From: Bacteroidota bacterium
GTDB lineage: Bacteria; Bacteroidota; Bacteroidia; Chitinophagales; Chitinophagaceae
NCBI GenBank assembly: GCA_023416995.1
Contig: JAEZGI010000081.1
Coordinates: 62,001-126,000, forward strand
Direction: 5' to 3'
Length of the DNA: 64,000 nt
The notes under the pieces: generated by a model
What the model saw: the letters and a program-made list of their open reading frames with translations, nothing else
Database searches by the model: none
Told to the model about the DNA's origin: nothing
Position numbers and translations under genes: made by a program
Shown here: positions 57,712-64,000 of the stretch, piece by piece
How positions within the stretch are numbered: the stretch's first letter is position 1
How the letters are laid out: the number at the start of each line of letters is the position of its first letter

Positions 57712-58011
57712 TGTTAAGAGTTTTAGAGTGGAGAGGATCAAGCATGTGTGTTTTGTTGTCTAGTGTACTACGTCAATAGTACACTGCTAAGGTAGTGCGA
57801 ACTTTTGATTTGCAAAATGTTTTTCCAACTTCACTGCAAAAAGATGATGATCGGGCCTGGCTGAGTACAGGTGGTTCCCCTGAAGGATGACTAAATGGGC
57901 GGGGATGGCCCGGTTTCTTCGAAGGTTTTTACGGGCTCGAGGATTGGAAATTAGTTATGGACGACTGAAAGCGTTATTTCAAAGCACATACTATCGTGCG
58001 CACATCAGGAC

Positions 58012-58140
58012 AAAAAAAAGCCCTCCTGTGGAAACAGGACGGCTCAACGATTGCTTGCCATATGAAAAAAGATAAAATTCGAATGTTGGGCTACGATATG
58101 TTATAAAAAGTCACATATCTCCTTTCTTCCTCAATTGCAC
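58012..58140 (-). ncRNA. Candidate small RNA between promoter and terminator
   Basis: On the minus strand a very good promoter (TTTG at 58172-58175, 19-bp spacer, TATTTTTG at 58145-58152) faces a rho-independent terminator at 58044-58012 (AGCCGTCCTGT-TTCC-ACAGGAGGGCT with one mismatch, then eight T). The transcript would be about 130 nt. Within it a smaller hairpin (GATATGT...ACATATC) is seen. The open frames are trivial (an ATG-TGA pair after GGAGAT and a five-codon frame). It sits downstream of the aminotransferase gene but has its own promoter. I do not recognise the RNA family. Confidence 0.55.
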
Positions 58141-58144
58141 ACAG

Positions 58145-58175
58145 CAAAAATAGTAAACTTAATTAAAAGTACAAA
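58145..58175 (-). promoter_or_regulatory. Bacteroidota-type promoter of the candidate small RNA
   Basis: TTTG-N19-TATTTTTG on the minus strand, the best match to the consensus in this window. Confidence 0.75.
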
Positions 58176-58244
58176 TATTATTTAATTTAATACGATGGAT
58201 TTTTTATTGTAGAATGTTGAAATTCCCGGATTTTCACTTAAAAA

Positions 58245-59444
58245 TCAATTGTTTATACGGCCAGGATAAATTTTTAATGCTTCCTCAAGACAATCCATAG
58301 ATTTTTCCAACGCTTCGGTATTTAACACATAAGCCAAGCGCACCTCGTTTTTACCCAGACCCGGCGTTCCATAAAAACCGGAGGCAGGAGCCATCATTAC
58401 AGTTTGCTTTTCATGCTCAAAAGAGTCCAGCAACCACTGACAAAAAATCTCCGCGTCATCAACGGGTAAACGCGCCATTGCATAAAATGCACCGCCTGGA
58501 TTTGGACAGAACACACCTGGTATGCTGTTCAGTCTATTGACAAGTATATCGCGACGTTTTAAATACTCAGCTTTTGTGGCTTCAAAATAATCTGCGGGCA
58601 AATCAACTGCAGCCTCACCAAGTATTTGTGCAAATGATGGTGGGCTTAGTCTCGCCTGCGCAAATTTCATTGCAGCAGTCAGTAATTGATTGTTCCGTGT
58701 GATAAAGGCCCCGATCCTTCCACCACAGGCACTATATCGTTTCGAAATCGTGTCCATCAACACTACATGATCATCTACTCCTGTAAGTTGCAATGCACTG
58801 AAATGTTCACCGCTATAACAAAACTCTCGATAGGCCTCGTCTGCAAACAGGTACAGGTTGTGTTTCAGGATAATTTCCCTGAGTGTTTCCATTTCTTCCC
58901 TGCTGTACAGGTAACCGGTGGGGTTATTAGGATTGCATAACACAATAGCCCGTGTGCGGGGCGTAATCATCTCTTCAAAAGCGGTTATAGGTGGCAGTGA
59001 GAAGCCTGATTCGATGGAGGAGCGAACTGGCACCACCTTAATGTCAGCTTCCACCGCAAAGCCATTATAATTGGCGTAATATGGTTCGGGAATAATTACT
59101 TCATCGCCTGGATCCATACATGCCATAAAACCAAAAAGGATCGCTTCAGAACCGCCTGTTGTAATGATGATCTGGTTATGATCAATATCGATCCCGTTAT
59201 CGGCATAATACTTCACCAGCTTGCGTCTGTAGCTTTCATTACCGGCGCTGTGACTATATTCAAGTACCTTGAAATCACTGTTCCGTACGGCATCCAGAAT
59301 TTGTGGCGGCGTTTCGATATCCGGCTGACCGATATTCAGATGGTAAACGGTAACTCCTCTTTTTTTTGCAGCTTCGGCAAAGGGTACCAATTTCCTGATG
59401 GGGGAGGGCGGCATAACCTGCCCGCGATGACTGATGTTTAGCAT
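58245..59444 (-). CDS. Pyridoxal-phosphate-dependent aminotransferase, class I/II
   Basis: A 399-residue fold-type I aminotransferase. The cofactor lysine is in DTISKRYSACGGRIG, the phosphate-binding TTGGSEAI and the CNPNNPTGY and FADEAYREF motifs are clear. It resembles aspartate or branched-chain-type aminotransferases, but the donor amino acid cannot be told. A TAACTTTG element ends 4 nt before the ATG. Confidence 0.94.
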   Translation of the reverse strand: MLNISHRGQVMPPSPIRKLVPFAEAAKKRGVTVYHLNIGQPDIETPPQILDAVRNSDFKVLEYSHSAGNESYRRKLVKYYADNGIDIDHNQIIITTGGSEAILFGFMACMDPGDEVIIPEPYYANYNGFAVEADIKVVPVRSSIESGFSLPPITAFEEMITPRTRAIVLCNPNNPTGYLYSREEMETLREIILKHNLYLFADEAYREFCYSGEHFSALQLTGVDDHVVLMDTISKRYSACGGRIGAFITRNNQLLTAAMKFAQARLSPPSFAQILGEAAVDLPADYFEATKAEYLKRRDILVNRLNSIPGVFCPNPGGAFYAMARLPVDDAEIFCQWLLDSFEHEKQTVMMAPASGFYGTPGLGKNEVRLAYVLNTEALEKSMDCLEEALKIYPGRINN

Positions 59445-59448
59445 GCCG

Positions 59449-59456
59449 CAAAGTTA
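59449..59456 (-). promoter_or_regulatory. -7 element 4 nt before the aminotransferase start
   Basis: TAACTTTG fits TAnnTTTG, then CGGC and the ATG. The -33 region is T-rich without a clear TTTG. Confidence 0.4.
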
Positions 59457-59474
59457 TTGAAGATAACAGGTATG

Positions 59475-59508
59475 AAAAGAAAAAACCCTCGCCGTATAGC
59501 GAGGGTAA
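59475..59508 (-). terminator. Rho-independent terminator after the first DUF1573 gene
   Basis: CCCTCGC (59486-59492), loop, GCGAGGG (59499-59505); on the minus strand it is followed by TTTTTTCTTTTC. It ends the DUF1573 transcription unit. Confidence 0.88.
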
Positions 59509-59535
59509 ACTACAATTTATAAACACTAAAAAAAT

Positions 59536-59988
59536 TTATCCTTTTTTAGAACCTTTCTCTTTTTCGTATTTAGCATAAGCTTCCGGAGTCAATACCTCGC
59601 CTTTAATAGTAAGGTTCATGGGGGCATCAACACCAGCTACTTTTACTGTGATGGTTTTTGTAAACGGACCAACCTGCGGGGCGGTGAAACCGGCAACCAG
59701 TTTATCAGTTTTGCCTTTAGCAATGGGTGCCTGTGGCCAAACGGGTGTTGTGCAACCGCATGAACCAAAAGCCGACTCGATGACAACGGGTTTTTCACTG
59801 ATGTTTGTGAATACAAATTCATGACTCACGTTTACGTCTTTTTTGATCTTGCCGAAGTCGTAAGTGAGTTCTTTAAACTTCAGGTAGTTCTCTGCTTTTT
59901 TGACGGTTACACCTGCAGCAGTTTGTGTTTGTGCAAACATAGTTGCAGAGATCATAAGTGCTGCGAGGGATAAGAAAAGTCCTTTCAT
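59536..59988 (-). CDS. DUF1573 domain-containing exported protein
   Basis: 150 residues from the ATG at 59988, signal peptide MKGLFLSLAALMISATMFAQ. The remainder is a DUF1573 Ig-like domain with the CGCTTP motif and GxFTKTITVK. It is paralogous to the upstream gene at 60024, 35 bp away, and both probably share one transcript. Function unknown; the fold suggests an extracytoplasmic adaptor. Confidence 0.92.
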   Translation of the reverse strand: MKGLFLSLAALMISATMFAQTQTAAGVTVKKAENYLKFKELTYDFGKIKKDVNVSHEFVFTNISEKPVVIESAFGSCGCTTPVWPQAPIAKGKTDKLVAGFTAPQVGPFTKTITVKVAGVDAPMNLTIKGEVLTPEAYAKYEKEKGSKKG

Positions 59989-60023
59989 ATTAATGGTTTG
60001 TTTGTTTAGCAATGAGATATTGA

Positions 60024-60497
60024 TTAATAACTTGTGGGTTTCAGCAATGAGATAGACGCATTTGCCGGCGCAGAGGTTGCCGGTGCTTTATAAACTGTTC
60101 CGGAAATAACCAGCGTTTTCATTTGGCTGCCATTATAAAATACAGTAACGGTTTTTGAAAACGGTCCTTCGGCTGCAGCGTTGTAACCAACTTTGATAGT
60201 TGCACTGGCGCCTGGCTCAACCGGATCTTTGGTCCATTCCGGCGTGGTACAACCGCAGGCTGCCTGCACATTCTCCAGCTTCAAAGGTTCTTTGCCGTTG
60301 TTTGTGAATTCAAACAGGTGTGTCACCGGGCGATTTTGTGGAATCTTCCCAAAATCATGAGCGGTCTGCTTAAAGCCAAGTACTTCAACAGTCGCCGGCG
60401 AAGTATTAACTGGTTTTGTGGCCGGTTGGGCTGAACCCTGGGCCATTAACTGTCCTGTTAATAAAAATGTTGCTGCGAGGAGTGCAAATGCTTTCAT
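60024..60497 (-). CDS. DUF1573 domain-containing exported protein (paralogue)
   Basis: 157 residues from the ATG at 60497, signal peptide MKAFALLAATFLLTGQLMAQ. It has the same DUF1573 pattern as the downstream copy, with HDFGKIPQNRPVTHLFEFTN and CGCTTPEWTKDPVEPG. The longer open frame back to 60596 has no signal peptide and is not used. A local duplication produced the pair. Confidence 0.92.
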   Translation of the reverse strand: MKAFALLAATFLLTGQLMAQGSAQPATKPVNTSPATVEVLGFKQTAHDFGKIPQNRPVTHLFEFTNNGKEPLKLENVQAACGCTTPEWTKDPVEPGASATIKVGYNAAAEGPFSKTVTVFYNGSQMKTLVISGTVYKAPATSAPANASISLLKPTSY

Positions 60498-60643
60498 AAT
60501 AAATGACTGGTTTTCAATCGTGATACAGGCTCTGCGCCTGGATTTTGACAGTTTAAAATTACAGCTTAAACGCGCGAAAAAGCAATTAATTTTCAACGTA
60601 ATGACAATTTTTTAACACCCGGTCGTATTGGAGCAAGGATCGT

Positions 60644-60651
60644 TATTTTTG
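60644..60651 (+). promoter_or_regulatory. -7 element 4 nt before the second E1 gene
   Basis: TATTTTTG, then CGGA, then ATG. A TTTG at the usual -33 distance is not found. Confidence 0.45.
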
Positions 60652-60655
60652 CGGA

Positions 60656-63043
60656 ATGGAAAATACTTCTAATAATCAATCGCTTGTCAGCGAAAAGCTT
60701 TCTTTTGACCGATTCCGGCAGGAAGTGCTTAAAGATTACAAGATGGCCTGTGAAAGCCGTGAAGCAAGTCTTCTCGGCCGTAAGGAAGTATTGACCGGGA
60801 AAGCCAAGTTCGGCATTTTCGGCGACGGAAAGGAAGTGGCCCAGATTGCTGCCGCCAAATTTTTCAGACCCGGTGATTTTTTATCAGGATACTACCGGGA
60901 TCAAACGTTTTCTTTTGCCCTTGGTGAAGCTACCATCGAACAGTTTTTTTCTCAACTATATGCGGATCCCGATCCGGCAAACGAACCACATAGCGGTGGT
61001 CGCCAGATGAATTCACATTTTGCAACGGCAAATGTGAACGCCGAAGGCGAATGGCTCGACCTGGTGAATTCTAAAAATATTGCCGCTGGAATGGCACCTA
61101 CGGCGGCACAGATGCCCCGGTCCTTAGGTTTTGCTTTCGCCTCTAAAATATTCCGTTCGTCGCCGTTGCTCAAGGATCAGGAAAAATTGAGTGATAATGG
61201 CAACGAAATTTGTTTCTGCACCATTGGAGATGCCTCTACTTCAGAAGGACATTTTTGGGAAACTGTAAATGCAGCAGGCGTGCTGCAGGTACCGCTTGCT
61301 GTTTTTGTGTGGGATGATGGTTATGGAATTTCTGTTCCCAAAAAATACCAGACCACAAAAGGTTCGATTTCAGAAGCCCTGCGTGGTATGCAAAAACGCG
61401 ACAACACTAATGGCTTTAATATCTATAAAGTAAAAGCCTGGGATTACGCGGGTATGTGTGAAGTGTTTGAAGAAGCCATCACCAACATGCGTAAAACCCA
61501 CACACCTGCATTGTTTCACGTTGAAGAAGTAACACAGCCACAGGGACATTCAACTTCGGGTAGTCATGAACGTTATAAAACACCCGATCGTCTGGAATGG
61601 GAACGTGCCTGGGATGGCAATAAAAAAATGCGCGAGTGGATCATTGAAAATGCGCTGGCCAGTGAAGATGAAATTGAACGTATAGAAACCGCGGCAAAAA
61701 ATTTTGTAAAGAAAAGCCGGCAGGACGCGTGGGATAAATACATCGCACCGATACGGGAACTGGTAAACCGCAGCCTGGTACTGATCGATGCGCTGATTAC
61801 CGCAACCAGCAACCCGGTGATTGAAAAGGCCCGCAAACAACTTGCTTCTATCCGCGAACCATCACGCAAAGAGGTGCTCAAAACCATACATGGTATCCTC
61901 CTGCAAACAGGTAACGATGGGGCTGCCGTTGAACTTAAACAATTTTACCAGGCACTTCGCGAAGAAGGTTATGCGAGCTACAGCTCACATTTATACCATG
62001 AAGGTCCGAAAAGTCCGCTCAAAGTAGTGCCTACTCAACCAGTGTTCCGGCCGGAATCGCCCGTACTGAACGGTTATGAGATTCTTAACCGCTATTTCGA
62101 TGCTTTGTTTGACAGCAACCCATTGGTGGTTGCTTTTGGGGAAGACGTTGGTAAGATCGGTGATGTGAACCAGGGTTTTGCAGGATTGCAGATCAAACAT
62201 GGTGAACACAGAATTTTTGATACTGCGATCCGCGAACTGACCATTATGGGCCAGGGGATCGGCATGGCCATCCGTGGTTTAAGACCAATAGCTGAAATAC
62301 AATACATAGATTACCTCATATACGGGTTACAACCGCTCACCGATGACGCTGCATGTTTGCATTGGCGCACCAAGGGAAGGCAGAGTTGCCCTTTGATTGT
62401 ACGGACAAGAGGTCACAGACTGGAAGGTATCTGGCACAGTGGCTCGCCTATGGCTATGATGCTGAGCACACTTCGCGGCATGCACATATGCGTACCCCGC
62501 AACATGGTACAGGCGCTGGGAATGTATAATACTTTGCTTGAAGGCAATGATCCTGGAATTGTAGTAGAAAGTCTGAATGGCTATCGCCTTAAAGAAAAAT
62601 TGCCCGACAATCTAACGGGTTATCGCGTGGCGCTTGGAGTGCCCGAGGTGCTTACAGAGGGAACCGATATCACCATCGTGTCTTACGGATCAACGTTAAG
62701 AATTTGCCAGGAAGCGGCGCAACTGCTGGGAAATTTTGACATCAGTTGTGAAGTTATAGATGTGCAGACTTTACTTCCTTTTGATATCAACCACCTGATT
62801 CTTGAATCATTGAAAAAAACCAACCGCATATTATTTGTTGATGAAGACGTGCCGGGAGGTGCTGCTGCTTATATGTATAACCATGTGATGGAAACCCAGG
62901 GCGGATATCGCTGGCTTGATGTGGCGGCAAGAACGATTACTGCAAAGGCGCATCGTCCTTCGTATGGCAGTGATGGCGACTACTTCAGCAAACCCAATAC
63001 GGAAGAAGTGGTAGATGTGATCAGGGAAATGATGGCTGAGTAA
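60656..63043 (+). CDS. Fused alpha/beta E1 of a 2-oxoacid dehydrogenase (longer form)
   Basis: A 795-residue thiamine diphosphate enzyme. The alpha half (about 1-400) holds FGDGKEVAQIAAAKFFRPGDF, GDASTSEGHFWETVNAAG and DDGYGISVP; the beta half (about 460-795) holds FGEDVGKIGDVNQGF and IQYIDYLIYGLQPLTDDAA. It differs from the fused E1 at 34106 in its longer N terminus and in a linker between the halves, so they are not recent duplicates. Bacteroidota often carry several such enzymes for pyruvate or branched-chain 2-oxoacids. The E2 and E3 partners are not in this window. Confidence 0.94.
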   Translation: MENTSNNQSLVSEKLSFDRFRQEVLKDYKMACESREASLLGRKEVLTGKAKFGIFGDGKEVAQIAAAKFFRPGDFLSGYYRDQTFSFALGEATIEQFFSQLYADPDPANEPHSGGRQMNSHFATANVNAEGEWLDLVNSKNIAAGMAPTAAQMPRSLGFAFASKIFRSSPLLKDQEKLSDNGNEICFCTIGDASTSEGHFWETVNAAGVLQVPLAVFVWDDGYGISVPKKYQTTKGSISEALRGMQKRDNTNGFNIYKVKAWDYAGMCEVFEEAITNMRKTHTPALFHVEEVTQPQGHSTSGSHERYKTPDRLEWERAWDGNKKMREWIIENALASEDEIERIETAAKNFVKKSRQDAWDKYIAPIRELVNRSLVLIDALITATSNPVIEKARKQLASIREPSRKEVLKTIHGILLQTGNDGAAVELKQFYQALREEGYASYSSHLYHEGPKSPLKVVPTQPVFRPESPVLNGYEILNRYFDALFDSNPLVVAFGEDVGKIGDVNQGFAGLQIKHGEHRIFDTAIRELTIMGQGIGMAIRGLRPIAEIQYIDYLIYGLQPLTDDAACLHWRTKGRQSCPLIVRTRGHRLEGIWHSGSPMAMMLSTLRGMHICVPRNMVQALGMYNTLLEGNDPGIVVESLNGYRLKEKLPDNLTGYRVALGVPEVLTEGTDITIVSYGSTLRICQEAAQLLGNFDISCEVIDVQTLLPFDINHLILESLKKTNRILFVDEDVPGGAAAYMYNHVMETQGGYRWLDVAARTITAKAHRPSYGSDGDYFSKPNTEEVVDVIREMMAE

Positions 63044-63062
63044 TTATAAAAAAAATTCTATT

Positions 63063-63356
63063 TTGATCAGTCGGGAAGAAAAAAGGTTTTTGCGCTCCTG
63101 GGAGGAGCAGCGTGATGGCGGCAAATGGTCATATTTTCTGTTATACACATTCGCGGGCGGGTTTATCATTTCGATGATTACCTATATACTTTTGTTATGG
63201 TTCCTGCAGGTAAGGGTGCCAAGACCTTTGTGGCTGGTACCGGTGGTCAGTATAATTGCAGCAGCCATCATTTCATTGCTGGTTTGGCAACGCAATGAAC
63301 GCCGGTTCAAAAAAATCATCCGGCGTGAGGTTAAACTTGGTCAGAGTAACGGGTGA
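63063..63356 (+). CDS. Small membrane protein, unknown
   Basis: 97 residues with two membrane helices (about 26-48 and 58-75) and charged ends. It begins with a TTG at 63063; no ATG lies near the N terminus, which lowers confidence in the start. It follows the E1 gene by 19 bp and may be in the same operon. No known family. Confidence 0.6.
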   Translation: MISREEKRFLRSWEEQRDGGKWSYFLLYTFAGGFIISMITYILLLWFLQVRVPRPLWLVPVVSIIAAAIISLLVWQRNERRFKKIIRREVKLGQSNG

Positions 63357-63362
63357 TAGCTA

Positions 63363-64000
63363 TCAGGCGAGATTGTGAAACACTTTCTGCACATCTTCAT
63401 CCTGTTCGAGTCTGTCAATAAGTTTCAGCACTTCCTGTGCCTGTTCTTCTGATAACTGGGCGGTGGCTGCAGGTATCCATTCCAGTTCAGCGGTGATGGG
63501 GTTCAACCCTTTTTCCTCAAGTGCTTTTTGCATGTTTCCAAAATCAGAAAAACCACAGCGGATCACGAGTACCGGTTCTCCTTGCTCACCAGTGCCCTCC
63601 CCGAGTTCTTCAAGGCCGAAATCAATGAGTTCCAGTTCCAGTTCTTCCATATTTAAACCTTCCGGTTTCAGCTTGAAGACACCCATTTTCTTGAACTGAA
63701 AGCTTACGCTGCCGCTGTTGCCAAAGGTACCACCGCCTTTATTGAAGTGAGATTTTACGTTTGCTACGGTACGGACATGGTTATCGGTGGCAGTTTCAAC
63801 AAGGATAGGCACACCATAGGGGCCGTATCCTTCGTAAAGTATTTCTTCAAAATTTTCTGTGTCTTTCCCCATCGCGCGTTTGATCGCTGCCTCAACGCGA
63901 TCCTTGGGCATGTTCACTGCTTTCGCATTCTGAATACATCTTCTGAGAGCGGGGTTGGTGGCAGGATCGGGCCCACCGGCTTTTACTGCAATGGCTATCT
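63363..64000 (-). CDS. YebC/PmpR family transcriptional regulator or translation factor, C-terminal part
   Basis: The minus frame is open to the window end, so the first ~30 residues are missing. The visible part (AVKAGGPDPATNPALRR, NMPKDRVEAAIKRA, YEGYGPYGVPILVETATDN, FNKGGGTFG) is typical YebC, ending near the stop at 63363. Family members bind DNA, and recent work ties one group to rescuing ribosomes at proline stretches. The gene converges with the small membrane protein, 6 bp apart. Confidence 0.95.
   Translation of the reverse strand, partial: IAIAVKAGGPDPATNPALRRCIQNAKAVNMPKDRVEAAIKRAMGKDTENFEEILYEGYGPYGVPILVETATDNHVRTVANVKSHFNKGGGTFGNSGSVSFQFKKMGVFKLKPEGLNMEELELELIDFGLEELGEGTGEQGEPVLVIRCGFSDFGNMQKALEEKGLNPITAELEWIPAATAQLSEEQAQEVLKLIDRLEQDEDVQKVFHNLA

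Noticed and set aside
57887..58075. 62-aa plus-strand ORF
   Set aside because: It runs across the terminator of the candidate small RNA, and has no family or codon signal.
58012..58140. SRP RNA or 6S RNA identity for the small RNA
   Set aside because: The conserved SRP loop sequence is absent and the length and folding do not suggest 6S; left as unknown.

Overview
The window reads as a chromosomal segment of a Bacteroidota bacterium, most likely of the Chitinophagaceae type. The evidence is an SprA-type gliding/type IX secretion (T9SS) protein, cargo proteins with the gliding-motility-associated C-terminal sorting domain, a SusC/SusD pair, DUF1573 proteins, fused E1 alpha/beta dehydrogenases, and TTTG-N19/20-TAnnTTTG promoters. 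No rRNA, phage or intact insertion sequence is visible. There is one tRNA (Met, CAU).

Layout. 1-3948 is the C-terminal half of sprA. 3949-6014 is a gene-free block built of repeats: a diverged inverted copy of an element, a degenerate ~115-bp array, and 2.6 tandem copies of a 380-bp unit. 6015-21234 is a minus-strand run: a secreted unknown, an SDR, two paralogous large T9SS cargo proteins, an alpha/beta hydrolase, DUF4105, guaB, dprA, a PorE-like OmpA protein, queE and folD. 21364-29273 holds surface genes on the plus strand: a small barrel plus an HhH/barrel protein, then SusC/SusD. 29428-36172 is mostly housekeeping: DUF3467, radC, prs, rplY, pth, a FAH-family enzyme and a fused E1. 36333-37040 is an IS1595-like transposase relative that appears to have lost its catalytic core. 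37195-43245 is a stress/ion group: ClC channel, PNPOx-like, topoisomerase IB, PA2169-type bundle, MgtC, and small charged or lipoprotein ORFs.

43332-50082 is the most unusual part. Next to tRNA-Met lies a four-gene plus-strand cassette: a 109-aa protein made almost only of Thr-x-(I/V/L)-Thr-Pro-(I/F/V) hexapeptides, a GT9-like glycosyltransferase, a 1052-aa GT4-GT4-radical SAM/SPASM fusion, and a B12-binding radical SAM enzyme of the RiPP-maturation C-methyltransferase type. I read this as a candidate new peptide- or protein-modification system combining radical chemistry with glycosylation, with the repeat protein as possible substrate. That link is inference from gene order.

50079-64000 continues with an ECF42-like sigma factor and its YCII/DGPF partner, a flavin reductase, an Ada-like repair protein, an ABC exporter, a TonB-dependent receptor, a candidate small RNA (58012-58140, minus), an aminotransferase, two DUF1573 proteins, a second fused E1, a small membrane protein, and the C-terminal part of a YebC/PmpR regulator cut by the window end. 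Several genes have their -7 promoter element only 3-4 nt before the start codon, which suggests leaderless or nearly leaderless mRNAs.
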